Shown here piece after piece: positions 1-8,582 of a DNA stretch of 64,000 bases (the first letter of the stretch is position 1; each line of letters begins with the position of its first letter). The notes under the pieces were generated by a model, which worked only from the letters and a program-made list of their open reading frames with translations, did no database searches and was not told the DNA's origin. Source of the stretch: Asanoa iriomotensis (lineage in GTDB: Bacteria > Actinomycetota > Actinomycetes > Mycobacteriales > Micromonosporaceae); NCBI RefSeq assembly GCF_016862515.1, contig NZ_BONC01000018.1:62001-126000 (forward strand), read 5' to 3'. Both the position numbers and the translations under genes were made by a program.

Positions 1-1
1 C

Positions 2-418
2 GAGCTGGTCGCCGACGGTGTCCACCTGCACGACGGCACGCTGTCGTTCGCGGCCGGCGTCACGGGCCCGGACCGGGCGGCGCTGGTCACCGACGCGATG
101 GCGGCGGCGGGCATGCCGGACGGCGCGTACGAGTTGGGTGGTCAGGAGGTCGAGGTCCGCGACCGGGTGGCCCGCCTGACTCGCGACGGCGCGATCGCGG
201 GCAGCACGCTGACGATGGACGCCGCCCTGCGCCAGGCGGTCGGCGCTGGCATCCCGATCGTCGACGCCTGCCGGATGGCCGCGACGACCCCCGCCCGCGC
301 GATCGGCCTGGGCGAGACGGTGGGCGCGCTGCAGCCGGGCTGGCGTGCGGACCTGGCGATCCTGGACAGCGACCTACGCGTGGTCCGGGTGATGCGCGCG
401 GGTTCCTGGGTGAGCTGA
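2..418 (+). CDS. nagA: N-acetylglucosamine-6-phosphate deacetylase, C-terminal part (5' end outside window)
   Basis: This is the last 138 residues of an amidohydrolase that removes the acetyl group from GlcNAc-6-phosphate in the cytoplasm, the entry step of amino-sugar catabolism. The frame is open from the left edge to a TGA. The end of the fold is typical of NagA: a VTDAMAAAG-like strand, the segment DGAIAGSTLTMD that lines the active site, the helix with the AATTPARAIGL motif, and the closing GWRADLAILD strand. The metal-binding HxH region would lie upstream of the window. Related amidohydrolases share the fold, but this combination of motifs is characteristic of NagA. No RBS or promoter can be judged because the start is missing. 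Confidence 0.85.
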   Translation, partial: ELVADGVHLHDGTLSFAAGVTGPDRAALVTDAMAAAGMPDGAYELGGQEVEVRDRVARLTRDGAIAGSTLTMDAALRQAVGAGIPIVDACRMAATTPARAIGLGETVGALQPGWRADLAILDSDLRVVRVMRAGSWVS

Positions 419-464
419 CCGAAACTCCCGCACACGGGTTGCGCGGTTCCGGGATGATGCCCAT

Positions 465-710
465 GTGACCGCAAGGCGGCGTTTGGTGACCTTCATGGTC
501 AGCAGCGGGCTGGCCGGCGCGCTGCTGGTGACGGCCGCCGTCCTGGGCCTGGGCCACCACCCGGCCGCCGGCTGGCTCACCGGCGCGGCCAGCCTCCTCA
601 TCTGGTCCATCGGCCTGCTCATCGTCTGGCCGGTCCTCCGCGCGATCCGCGCAGGCTCAGACCCGACCGGCCCCGACCTCGAAGGCCCCAACCGCCCCGG
701 TAGCACCTAG
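465..710 (+). CDS. Small two-helix membrane protein
   Basis: This is an 81-residue protein of unknown function starting at a GTG 46 bases after nagA. After a basic N-terminus (TARRR) there are two hydrophobic segments, roughly residues 8-28 and 36-60, followed by a short polar, proline-rich tail. That layout predicts a hairpin in the membrane with both ends inside, following the positive-inside rule. I recognise no domain. It could be cotranscribed with nagA, but no functional link is evident. It ends 4 bases from the convergent permease gene. Codon use matches its neighbours, so it is probably a real gene rather than a chance frame. Confidence 0.55.
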   Translation: MTARRRLVTFMVSSGLAGALLVTAAVLGLGHHPAAGWLTGAASLLIWSIGLLIVWPVLRAIRAGSDPTGPDLEGPNRPGST

Positions 711-714
711 ACCC

Positions 715-1968
715 TCAGCTGCGGTGGGTGAGGAGGTGGCGCGTCGCGTACCAGAGGGTGCCGGCCACCAGGATCGCGGCGCCGGCGAGGAGGCCTCGGG
801 TCGGGACCGTGGCGGCCAGCAGTAGGCAACCCACCAGGCCCAGGGCCGCGACCACGCGGACCGGGACATAGCGGCCGGGCTCTCGCGGCAGGGTGAGCGC
901 TGACGCGTTGGCGACCGCGTAATAGACCAGGACCAGGCAGCTCGAGGCCGCGATCGCCGTTGTCAGGCCGCCGAGCAGGACCAGGACGATGACCGCTGCC
1001 GCTACCACCAACTCGGCCACGTGGGGCACCTGGGTCTTCGGGTGCACCGATGCCAGCGGCGACGGCAGGTCGCGGCGGCGGCCCATGGCCAGGGTCGTGC
1101 GGCCCACGCCGGCCAGCAGGGCGACCAGCACGCCCAGGACCGCTACCACCGCGCCCGCGCGGACCGCGGTGGCCAAGCCCGGCGAACCCGCGACCGAGGC
1201 CACCGACGCCAGCGGCGCCGTCGACGCCGCCAGGCCCGCCGGGCCCAGGACCGCCAGGGCGATCACGGCCAGCACCGCATAGATAGCCAGCACGATGCCC
1301 AGCGCCAGTGGGATCGCGCGCGGGATCGTGCGGGCCGGGTCGCGGACCTCCTCGCCCAGCGTCGCGATGCGGGCGTAACCCGCGAAGGCGAAGAACAACA
1401 GGCTTGCGGCGGTCAGCACGCCGCGGGCCGACGGCGCCGCGCCCAGCGACAGCGTCGGCGTGCTCACCACCCCGGCCACCGCGACCGCCGCCAGCACGAG
1501 CAGGGTCACCGTGACCAGGACGAGGGTGACCCGGGCGGTCTTGGCGATGCCGCGCAGGTTCACGGCGGTCACCGCGACCACCGCCAGCACCGCGACCACC
1601 CGCGGGTGCGACGGCCACGCGTACGCGCCGATCGCCAAGGCCATCGCCGCGCAGCTCGCCGTCTTGCCGCAGACGAACGCCCAGCCGGCGACAAAGCCGG
1701 GAAAGGCGCCCAGGCGTTCCCGGCCGTAGACATAGGCCCCGCCGGACTCCGGATAGCGGGCCGCCAGCCGGGCCGAGCTGGTCGCGTTGCAGAACGCCAC
1801 GAAGCCGGCCACGCCCAGGGCCACCAGCAGGCCGACGCCGCCGGCCGCGGCGGCGGCCGGTGCGAAGACCACGAAGACGCCGGCGCCCAGCATCGAGCCG
1901 AGGCCGACGACGATCGCGTCGCGCAGGCCGAGGCGGCGGGCTAGGACTGGCGCGTCGGGAGTTGCCAC
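715..1968 (-). CDS. APC-family amino acid permease
   Basis: This is a 417-residue polytopic membrane protein of the amino acid-polyamine-organocation superfamily. The first helix carries the family signature GLGSMLGAGVFVV, where an unwound helix binds the amine and carboxylate of the substrate. About twelve hydrophobic segments follow. The segment ESGGAYVYGRERLG is the conserved loop after helix 2, and FAFAGYARIATLGEEVRDP marks helix 6 and its following loop. The start chosen is a GTG that overlaps the end of the upstream phosphatase gene by 28 bases; longer readings in this frame run into that gene. The substrate cannot be named from sequence alone. The overlap implies cotranscription with the PAP2 gene. 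Confidence 0.8.
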   Translation of the reverse strand: MATPDAPVLARRLGLRDAIVVGLGSMLGAGVFVVFAPAAAAAGGVGLLVALGVAGFVAFCNATSSARLAARYPESGGAYVYGRERLGAFPGFVAGWAFVCGKTASCAAMALAIGAYAWPSHPRVVAVLAVVAVTAVNLRGIAKTARVTLVLVTVTLLVLAAVAVAGVVSTPTLSLGAAPSARGVLTAASLLFFAFAGYARIATLGEEVRDPARTIPRAIPLALGIVLAIYAVLAVIALAVLGPAGLAASTAPLASVASVAGSPGLATAVRAGAVVAVLGVLVALLAGVGRTTLAMGRRRDLPSPLASVHPKTQVPHVAELVVAAAVIVLVLLGGLTTAIAASSCLVLVYYAVANASALTLPREPGRYVPVRVVAALGLVGCLLLAATVPTRGLLAGAAILVAGTLWYATRHLLTHRS

Positions 1969-2633
1969 GGCACACGGTCTATCAGCCGGCCGATGAACAC
2001 ACCAAGCAGGAGGCCGGCTACAGAGTCGGTCAGCCAGTGGAAGTTCAGGTAAATCGTGGTCACGAAGACGATCGCCGGTGGGGCGATGCGCAGCCACAGC
2101 CGGGCCGTGCGGTTCAGCCAGGGTGCGAGCAGCAGCGCGATCACCCCGTACCAGACCACCGTGTTGACCAGGTGGCCCGACGGGTAGCCGGTGTCGTACG
2201 TACCCGGTGGCAACGCGCTGTTGAAGATGTCGACCGCGTTCGGCCCGGTGTATCCCGGTGCCGCCCGCTCGGTCCAGATCTTCAGCGGCATGATCACGAT
2301 GCCGGTCAGGAAGAACGCGGCCACGACCGGCAGGATCGCCCACAGGTTGCGCCGGCGGACCGACAGGAACACGGCGATGACCAGGCTGATCAGGGTCAGC
2401 GGGCCGCCGTTGCCGAGGTAGTTGAAGACCCGGGCCAGCCAATAAGTCGCCTGCGTCGTGTGGCTCACGCACCAGTCGCGCACCGCGGTGTCGAGGCCGA
2501 GCAGGCCGCCGGCCGCCAGCACGCCGGTGATGAGCGCGAACAGCCCGATCAGGAGGCCGTCGAACCACCAGCCGGCGGGCCGCACCGGCCGCAGCCGGAA
2601 CCTGGTCGCCCGGTCGGTGATCGCGTTGTGCAC
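1941..2633 (-). CDS. PAP2-family membrane phosphatase
   Basis: This is a 230-residue integral membrane protein of the type 2 phosphatidic acid phosphatase family, which hydrolyses lipid phosphates or polyprenyl diphosphates at the membrane. Three active-site motifs are visible. The first is K118-x4-R123 in KIWTERAAP, where the usual RP is relaxed to RAAP. The second is PSGH at 151-154. The third is H199-x3-D203 in NFHWLTD, where the expected SR before it is replaced by LN. The catalytic histidines are intact although the flanking arginine of motif 3 is missing. Five to six hydrophobic helices surround these motifs. The start is GTG. It could act as an undecaprenyl-diphosphate phosphatase, but its substrate is unproven. 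Confidence 0.8.
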   Translation of the reverse strand: MHNAITDRATRFRLRPVRPAGWWFDGLLIGLFALITGVLAAGGLLGLDTAVRDWCVSHTTQATYWLARVFNYLGNGGPLTLISLVIAVFLSVRRRNLWAILPVVAAFFLTGIVIMPLKIWTERAAPGYTGPNAVDIFNSALPPGTYDTGYPSGHLVNTVVWYGVIALLLAPWLNRTARLWLRIAPPAIVFVTTIYLNFHWLTDSVAGLLLGVFIGRLIDRVPWQLPTRQS

Positions 2634-2663
2634 GTGAACACGGTATCCGCGCGGCGCATCACC

Positions 2664-2685
2664 GGTCCGGCCCGCCTACCGGACC
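2664..2685 (-). terminator. Hairpin after the secreted protease gene
   Basis: A perfect 7-bp inverted repeat (GGTCCGG / CCGGACC, 8-nt loop) sits one base beyond the stop codon of the protease gene. There is no U-run, so it is only a candidate terminator or RNA-stabilising hairpin. Confidence 0.4.
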
Positions 2686-2686
2686 T

Positions 2687-4039
2687 TCACAGAAGCTTCT
2701 TGATCCGGTTGTAAATCAGGTCGATCCGGACACCGCTGTTCGGGCACCCGCCGAAGTGGTGCAGGGCGATGACCCGGTCGGTGGCGCGGGAGATCACCGG
2801 CGAACCCGACGAACCGCCCGCGGTGTCGCAGTAGTACGAGACGTCGGTGTCCTCGCCGTACCCGTCGTAGGCCGGGTCGTCGACCGCGCAGATGCCCTTG
2901 CCGTCCCGGTCGCTGGCCATGGCGATCTGGCCCGGGTCGCCACCGGGGTGCTGCGGGATGTAGACCTCGCTGCCGCTCCTGGGGCGGGAGGTCTCGATGG
3001 TCAGGTAGCCGTACTTCTGCACCTGCGCGAAGTTCTCCACCGTGAACAGCGTGTAGTCGAGGTCCCCGTTGGTGCTCAGCACCTTGTCACCCCACACCTT
3101 GGTGGGCTTGAACACGGAGTGCCCGCCGCACTTCGCGCACTGGTAGTCGAACCACACCTCGGTGTCGTATGCGTCACTCGACGTCACCATGCAGTGATTG
3201 TTGGTGAGCATCCGGTTGGTCGAGCCGATCCGCCAACCGGTGCACAGCTCGGTGCCGTTGATCAGCAGCCGGGCGACCGCCTTCGACTTCTTGTAGGCGG
3301 CCGGGTCGGCCGACTTGTAGCAGACCGCGTCCCGGGCCTCGTTGCTGCCGCAGACGCTCTCCTCGCGCCCGCTGCGGCTCAGCGTCCGCTCGCGCGCGTT
3401 CTCGGCGTCCTGCTCGGTGTCGCTGAACCCCCGCGCGACCTTGTCGACCCGCACACCGAGGCCGGCCGCCTCCTGCACGCCCAGCGGGTCCGGGATCGCC
3501 CGGTGCAGCGTGACGACCGCGGTGTCGCCGGTCACCGACATCGCCCACCGGCCGTCGCCGGACTCCGCGGGCCGGCTGCCGAGCAGCCCGTCGACCACCT
3601 CGAGCGGGTCGCCGTCGATCCGGTGCACCTCGGTGCCGGCCGGGTCGGAGACGGTGACGTAGTCGCCCGGCAGCATCGACAGCTTGTCGAAGTGGACCTT
3701 CACGTATTCGGCGCCCGGGTAGCTGAACGTCTGCGCGTCGCTCTCCGCGTGGTAGCCCACCATCCGGTCGACCGACTCCAGCGCCCCGCCCTGCTGGCGG
3801 CCCACGGCGTCGATGATGGCGCCGACGCTCTTCGGAAGCGGCGCGACCGGCTGCGCGGCCTCGGCACCGCGCCGAGCCTCCGGGGCGGCGTCGGCCCGCG
3901 CGGGCGCCGCCGCCCGGCCGAGCTGCGCGGTGCCCGCCGGCTCCGGCGTCGTCCGGTCGCCGGTCATCGCGTACGCCGTCGCGCCGGCCAGAACCACTGC
4001 CGTGCACGCACCGGCGACCAGCGCCAGAGTCCGCCGCAT
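2687..4039 (-). CDS. Secreted trypsin-like serine protease with propeptide
   Basis: This is a 450-residue secreted serine peptidase of the chymotrypsin fold. The start chosen is ATG 4039, which has a good AGGGAG ribosome site; a longer frame exists upstream but would bury the signal peptide. Residues 1-25 form the signal peptide (MRRT, hydrophobic core, cut near TAYA). About 200 residues of Ala/Arg-rich propeptide follow. The protease domain has the catalytic histidine in TNNHC (H282), the aspartate in GDLDYTLF (about D326/D328) and the nucleophile in GGSSGSP (S411). Several cysteines suggest disulfides. It resembles the bacterial V8/glutamyl-endopeptidase-like trypsin group, but the specificity is not readable. 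Confidence 0.8.
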   Translation of the reverse strand: MRRTLALVAGACTAVVLAGATAYAMTGDRTTPEPAGTAQLGRAAAPARADAAPEARRGAEAAQPVAPLPKSVGAIIDAVGRQQGGALESVDRMVGYHAESDAQTFSYPGAEYVKVHFDKLSMLPGDYVTVSDPAGTEVHRIDGDPLEVVDGLLGSRPAESGDGRWAMSVTGDTAVVTLHRAIPDPLGVQEAAGLGVRVDKVARGFSDTEQDAENARERTLSRSGREESVCGSNEARDAVCYKSADPAAYKKSKAVARLLINGTELCTGWRIGSTNRMLTNNHCMVTSSDAYDTEVWFDYQCAKCGGHSVFKPTKVWGDKVLSTNGDLDYTLFTVENFAQVQKYGYLTIETSRPRSGSEVYIPQHPGGDPGQIAMASDRDGKGICAVDDPAYDGYGEDTDVSYYCDTAGGSSGSPVISRATDRVIALHHFGGCPNSGVRIDLIYNRIKKLL

Positions 4040-4177
4040 ACCTGATCTCCCTCGGCTCCTACGTGGACCGCCATTGCCGGAGAAAAACCCCAGACCAGAC
4101 AATCCGATCATCTTGCCACTGTGTAACGAGCCACGGTCAGACGCGTAGCGGCGGTGTCACCGTGCAGACTTGAACCC

Positions 4178-5401
4178 GTGCGGATCACTTCGGCCCTCAT
4201 CGACCCGGCGTTGCTCGACCTTCCATGGTCGACACCGCTCGAGGAGTGGCCGCCGGACCACCTGGTCGCGCTCCCGCAGGGCATCTCCCGGCACGTCGTG
4301 CGGTTCGTCCGGCTGGCCGGCACCGTCTACGCGGTGAAGGAGACGGCCGAGCGGGTCGCGGAGCGGGAGTACGACCTGCTCCGCCAGCTCGAGCGCATCG
4401 ACTTCCCGGCGGTCGAGGCAGTCGCGATCGTGGCCGACCGGACGGACGCCGACGGCGAGCCGCTCGACCCGGTGCTGGTCACCCGGCATCTGCAGTTCTC
4501 GCTGCCGTACCGCGCGGTGTTCTCGCACACGCTGCGGCCCGAGACGATGAACCGGTTGCTCGACGCGCTCGCCGCGCTGCTCGTCCGGATGCACCTGACC
4601 GGCTTCTTCTGGGGCGACTGCTCGCTGTCCAACACGCTGTTCCGGCGCGACGCCGGCGCGTTCGCGGCGTACCTGGTCGACGCCGAGACCGGCGCGCTGC
4701 GGCCGTCGCTGTCCAACGGGCAGCGCAGCGAGGACGTCGAGATCGCCCGCCTCAACATCTTCGGCGAGGCGCTCGACCTGCAGGCCGCCGAGCTGCTCGA
4801 CGAGGCGATCGACCCCGAGTGGGTGGCCGACGAGGTGATCGCCCGCTACGAGCGGCTCTGGCACGAGGTGACCTTCGAGCAGGAGGTCGCCCGCGACTCG
4901 CGGCACGAGATCGAGAAGCGGATCCGCAAGCTCAACGAGCTCGGGTTCGACATCGCCGAGGTGTCGATGTCGGTGGGCGAGGGCGGCCGGGCCTACGTGC
5001 GGCCGAAGGTGGTCGACGCCGGCCACCACACCCGCCGGCTGCTGCGGCTGACCGGGCTGGACGCCGAGGAGAACCAGGCGCGCGCGTTGCTCAACGACCT
5101 CGACGCCTATCGGGCCGACAGCGATCTCACCGACGAGCAGCAGGCGGCGCACCGCTGGCTGATCGAGGTGTTCGAGCCGGTCATCAGGGCCGTGCCGGCG
5201 CACCTGCGGCGCAAGCTGGAGCCCGCCGAGCTTTACACGCAGGTGTTGGAGCACCGTTGGTTCCGCTCGGAGCAGGCCGGGCGCGACGTGGGTCTGGCCG
5301 CCGCGGTGCAGTCCTACCTGAGCGACGTGCTGGTGCACCGCCCCGACGAGCAGGCCGTCCTGGGCGTGGACGTGCCGACGCTGGCCGGGGAATCAATCTG
5401 A
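4178..5401 (+). CDS. DUF4032 protein with kinase-like N-terminal fold
   Basis: This is a 407-residue cytoplasmic protein matching the actinobacterial DUF4032 architecture. The N-terminal third looks like a Kdo/lipopolysaccharide-kinase-type fold: YAVKET (ATP-lysine strand), a central MHLTGFFWGDCSLSNTLF segment with the HxD/N-type catalytic loop reduced to GDCSLSNTL, and LVDAET as the metal-binding strand. The C-terminal half is helical and acidic-basic. I start it at GTG 4178 because the family begins close to the RITSALIDP strand. No Shine-Dalgarno is visible there; a CAGACT hexamer 9 bases upstream suggests a leaderless mRNA. The substrate is unknown. Its last 9 bases overlap the convergent RCK-channel gene. 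Confidence 0.7.
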   Translation: MRITSALIDPALLDLPWSTPLEEWPPDHLVALPQGISRHVVRFVRLAGTVYAVKETAERVAEREYDLLRQLERIDFPAVEAVAIVADRTDADGEPLDPVLVTRHLQFSLPYRAVFSHTLRPETMNRLLDALAALLVRMHLTGFFWGDCSLSNTLFRRDAGAFAAYLVDAETGALRPSLSNGQRSEDVEIARLNIFGEALDLQAAELLDEAIDPEWVADEVIARYERLWHEVTFEQEVARDSRHEIEKRIRKLNELGFDIAEVSMSVGEGGRAYVRPKVVDAGHHTRRLLRLTGLDAEENQARALLNDLDAYRADSDLTDEQQAAHRWLIEVFEPVIRAVPAHLRRKLEPAELYTQVLEHRWFRSEQAGRDVGLAAAVQSYLSDVLVHRPDEQAVLGVDVPTLAGESI

Positions 5402-7204
5402 GCCGGCGACGCTGCCGTCGCCGATCGTCGGATCCTCCGGGCCGGGTTGGGTCGGCACCGCGGGCGGCGGCGTCGCCTGCTTGATCAGCCAGCTCAGCCC
5501 CGCCCGCCGGGCCACCACGGTCAGCTCGTCGCCGGGCCCGAGCACGGTCTCGGCCGGCGGCGACCAGCGCGGTCGCAGACCGGACTTGAGCAGAGCGATC
5601 ACGCGTACGCCGCGGGTCAGGTCGGCGGCACCCACCGGCTGGCCGTCCAAGGCCGAGCCCTTGGCCACGACCACGACCGTGACCAGCAGCGCGTGCCGGC
5701 CGATCGGGATCGTCGCGACCACCTGCCGCTTGCGCAGCACGGCCGCGAACTCGGGCGCCGCCAGGTAAGAGACGCTGTGCGAGCGGAAGATGCCGAACGT
5801 CGTGCGGATCCGCTGCGCCAGGTCGCCGTCGAACAGCCGCAGCACCACCCGCAGGTCGGGCTGCAGCGCCCGGCCGTTGAGCGCGGCCTGCAGGTTGGTG
5901 ACGTCGTCGGTGGAGACCACGACCAGCGCGCGGCAGTCGCCCACCGACGCCTCGACCAGCGTCTCCTCCAGCGCGGCGTCGCCGACGATGACCGGGATGC
6001 CGAGCTGCTTGGCGACCACGGCACCGCGCGCGTTGGGCACCTTGTCGATCGCCACCACCTCGACGCCGAGGTTGTGCAGCTGGCGGATCACCCGGGTGCC
6101 GACGTTGCCGAGCCCGACCACCACGACGTGGCCCGAGCGCGGCACCGCGAGCCGCCCGGCGGACAGCGCCAGCCGCGCCTTGACCATCGCGTCGACGACG
6201 GCGGCCGTGATCAGCGGGACAAGGGCGAGCCCGGCCACGGTGAGCACGATCTGCATGAGCTGCACGGCGACGCCCTTGTCGACCTCGACCTCGGCGCCGT
6301 TGAGCGCGGTCAGCAGCGTCGTGTAGACGGCCTGCCACGGGTCGAGGTGGGTGCTGCCGCCGGAGCGATAGAGCAGGAAACCGAAGACCAGCGCCACCAG
6401 GAGTACGGCGGCCGTCGCGATGCCGATCTTGCGGCTCAGGAACGACCGCAGCGCCTTGCCGGTGCCGTAGAGCGGGCGGCGGAAGCGGCGGGCGCGGGCG
6501 ATCCGGTTGGCGGCGATCTCGGTGGCCGGCTGCGTGCCGGTGGCCTCCGCGAGCACGAGATCGGCCCGCTCCGGGTCGGGCAGCATCACCATCCGGGCCT
6601 GGTCGGTGGTGTCGGCGATGCCACAGACCACCTGCTCCGGTCGTACGTCGGCCCGGCGGGCCACCACCAGGGTGCGGCCGTAGTGGTGGAAGTTGGTCGG
6701 CGCCACCTCCCCCAGGGCCGCGGCGACGAACGTGGGCGCGGCCATCGCCGCGTCGGAGAGCACCTCGCAGTCGCCGAGGAGCCGCTTCACGCCGTACCCG
6801 AGGCTGGTGTTGAACATCCGCATCACGACGCGCACCCGGGGGGCGAGCTCGTGCGCGGTGAGCGCGGCGTGGATGTTGCCGACGTCGTCCTGCTGCATGA
6901 GCGCGAGACCGGCGGCCGTTTCCAGGCCCGCGTCGCGCAGCGCCGCCTCGTCGATCCGGTCGGCGCGGATCACCCGGATGCCGCGGATCTTCGTGATGTC
7001 GGGTGCGGTGGGGTGCCGGCGTTGCGGCACCACGACGGTCACCCGCACCGTCACCGGGCCGAGGGCGTTGACGAGGTGGTACGCGAGGGCATCGTTGCCA
7101 CACACGATGTAGTGCGGCCGGGCGTCGCCGTTGGAGGTGCGCAGCCCGTCGCGCAACCGGGTCTCGACCGCGCGGCGCGCCCGGTTACGCCAGGGAACGA
7201 CCAT
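5393..7204 (-). CDS. Double TrkA-N/RCK membrane protein resembling an NAD-binding potassium channel
   Basis: This is a 603-residue protein with two Rossmann-type RCK (TrkA-N) domains around a short membrane unit. The first domain, about residues 30-150, starts HYIVCGNDALAYHLV. Two or three helices lie at about 255-345. The second domain, about 355-480, starts HVVVVGLGNVGTRVI with the classical GxGxxG. A TrkA-C-like region closes the protein. This order (RCK, pore, RCK) is that of CASTOR/POLLUX-type and some actinobacterial channels. The pore stretch between the helices reads TALNGAEVEVDKG, so the usual TxGYG selectivity filter is not present. It may therefore be a non-selective or regulatory membrane protein. 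The start has no competitor downstream. Confidence 0.75.
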   Translation of the reverse strand: MVVPWRNRARRAVETRLRDGLRTSNGDARPHYIVCGNDALAYHLVNALGPVTVRVTVVVPQRRHPTAPDITKIRGIRVIRADRIDEAALRDAGLETAAGLALMQQDDVGNIHAALTAHELAPRVRVVMRMFNTSLGYGVKRLLGDCEVLSDAAMAAPTFVAAALGEVAPTNFHHYGRTLVVARRADVRPEQVVCGIADTTDQARMVMLPDPERADLVLAEATGTQPATEIAANRIARARRFRRPLYGTGKALRSFLSRKIGIATAAVLLVALVFGFLLYRSGGSTHLDPWQAVYTTLLTALNGAEVEVDKGVAVQLMQIVLTVAGLALVPLITAAVVDAMVKARLALSAGRLAVPRSGHVVVVGLGNVGTRVIRQLHNLGVEVVAIDKVPNARGAVVAKQLGIPVIVGDAALEETLVEASVGDCRALVVVSTDDVTNLQAALNGRALQPDLRVVLRLFDGDLAQRIRTTFGIFRSHSVSYLAAPEFAAVLRKRQVVATIPIGRHALLVTVVVVAKGSALDGQPVGAADLTRGVRVIALLKSGLRPRWSPPAETVLGPGDELTVVARRAGLSWLIKQATPPPAVPTQPGPEDPTIGDGSVAGSD

Positions 7205-7321
7205 GAACCGGATCGTAGGGCGTCGCTGGGCGGCCAGAGCAACGTAACCCGAGCTTGCGTCGTTGGTCCGATTAGTGAGCTAGGCGGTAAATGCCGCTAA
7301 CGCCCAACGGAATGGACTGAC

Positions 7322-8539
7322 ATGACCAAGTGGATCTATCGCGCGGTGGGTACGGTCGGCGTCGCCGCCGGTGGGGTCCTGCTCCTGGCAGGTGGAGCCG
7401 CACAGGCCGACGGGATCGACGCGCCGGTGAACGACCTACGCGGTTCGCTCGACGGCTTCTTCACCCCCCTGGGCGACCATGACGTGGTCGGCGCGACCCC
7501 GGACCTGACGCCCGGACAGCACCTCGGCTTCCTCGCCGCGGTGCCGGCCAGCCCCACGGCCGGCGTCGACCCGGCGGCACTGGAGGCGGGCCCGGCACCG
7601 ACGCAGCTCAACTCCGACGACCTCAGCCTGCTGGGGGTCGGCGACAAGAAGGTCACCGCGCGTTCGCTCACCGACGCGCTGAACTCGACCGGGCCGCTGG
7701 TCGAGGAGCCGGCGGGTGGGCAGTTGATCAAGGGCAGCGCGCAGCCCGGCACGGCGCTGCCGGTGCTCGGTGGCAGCCCGCTGGGTGACAACCCGCTGGG
7801 CGCGCTGGGGCTCGGCGGTGCCCGCGAGGCCCAGCCATTGGCCGACACGCTCAGCGACGACAACCTCAACACGATCGGGAGCGACTCCCAGATGCGGACC
7901 CTCGGCAGCACGGTAGGCGTCGACCAACTCACCCGGGGCGGCGGTCTGGGTGGTTTCGGCGACCTCGGTCGCGGTGGCGGGATCGGCGACCTCGGTCGCG
8001 GTGGCGGGATCGGCGACCTCGGTCGCGGGCCGCTCGGCGAGCTGACCGAGGACCCGCTTGGTGCGGTCGGCAAGCACGCCGCTCCGGACCAGCGCGACTT
8101 CGACATCGCCGACCTGCGGAGCATGGACCTCGACGGCTTCGACGATCTCGACGGCGTCAGCGGGTCGCTGGTGCCGCCGCTGATCGGCGAGGCGCTGGAA
8201 GCCGAGATGGTGCCCGGGTTCCTGGCCAGTTCCGGCCTGGAAGGGCTCACCGAGGCCGACGGCGACTCGATGATCGGCCTGCCGCTGATCGGTCAGTTGC
8301 CGCTGTCGCCGGTCAACACCAGCGACTCGAGCGGACCGCTCGGCGACCTCTCGTCGATCGACTCGCTGGGCGGGTCCACCGCGCAGCCTGCGGCGCAGAC
8401 CCCGGCGCCGGCCAAGGCGGGCCAGCCGTCGGTGGCACCGACCTCCACCGACGCGAGCAGCCAGCAGCGCGGTCACCGGCAGTGGTCCCGGTCGTCGTCG
8501 GAGCGACCCGTCGCGGGCGAGGACTCCGCCTTCCGCTGA
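7322..8539 (+). CDS. Secreted low-complexity protein with glycine-rich repeats
   Basis: This is a 405-residue protein I do not recognise. It starts at an ATG after a divergent 117-bp promoter region. Residues 1-29 form a signal peptide (MTKWIYR, hydrophobic stretch, AQA-D cleavage). The rest is rich in Gly, Leu, Asp, Ser and Pro with few aromatic residues and no cysteines, typical of a disordered or extended cell-surface protein. Around residues 213-236 it has near-perfect repeats of the nonapeptide GDLGRGGGI. The C-terminal 60 residues are Ser/Pro/Ala-rich and basic, possibly for wall contact. No LPxTG anchor or membrane helix is present. Expression under its own promoter seems likely. Confidence 0.65.
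   Translation: MTKWIYRAVGTVGVAAGGVLLLAGGAAQADGIDAPVNDLRGSLDGFFTPLGDHDVVGATPDLTPGQHLGFLAAVPASPTAGVDPAALEAGPAPTQLNSDDLSLLGVGDKKVTARSLTDALNSTGPLVEEPAGGQLIKGSAQPGTALPVLGGSPLGDNPLGALGLGGAREAQPLADTLSDDNLNTIGSDSQMRTLGSTVGVDQLTRGGGLGGFGDLGRGGGIGDLGRGGGIGDLGRGPLGELTEDPLGAVGKHAAPDQRDFDIADLRSMDLDGFDDLDGVSGSLVPPLIGEALEAEMVPGFLASSGLEGLTEADGDSMIGLPLIGQLPLSPVNTSDSSGPLGDLSSIDSLGGSTAQPAAQTPAPAKAGQPSVAPTSTDASSQQRGHRQWSRSSSERPVAGEDSAFR
7958..8026 (+). repeat. In-frame 27-bp tandem repeat inside the secreted protein gene
   Basis: Two identical 27-base units (7958-7984, 7985-8011) and a 15-base partial third encode GDLGRGGGI, GDLGRGGGI and GDLGR. The DNA copies are identical, which suggests recent duplication by slippage and a length that may vary between strains. 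Confidence 0.85.
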
Positions 8540-8552
8540 CCCTTTTGTCCCA

Positions 8553-8581
8553 CCCCGCCCTCAGGGTTCCCGGGGGCGGGG
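8553..8581 (+). terminator. Hairpin between the secreted protein gene and the methyltransferase
   Basis: An 8-bp GC stem (CCCCGCCC / GGGCGGGG) with a 13-nt loop starts 13 bases after the stop. No U-run follows. Its right arm touches the GTG start of the next gene, which argues either for readthrough or for use of the downstream ATG at 8604. Confidence 0.45.
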
Positions 8582-8582
8582 C

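Noticed and set aside
707-1975. 422-codon frame overlapping the permease gene in another phase
   Set aside because: Arg/Gly/Pro-rich with no hydrophobic helices. The other phase gives a proper twelve-helix permease.
5447-7300. 617-codon open frame opposite the RCK-channel gene
   Set aside because: Same cause: third-position GC bias leaves the antisense frame open. No RBS, no recognisable domain.
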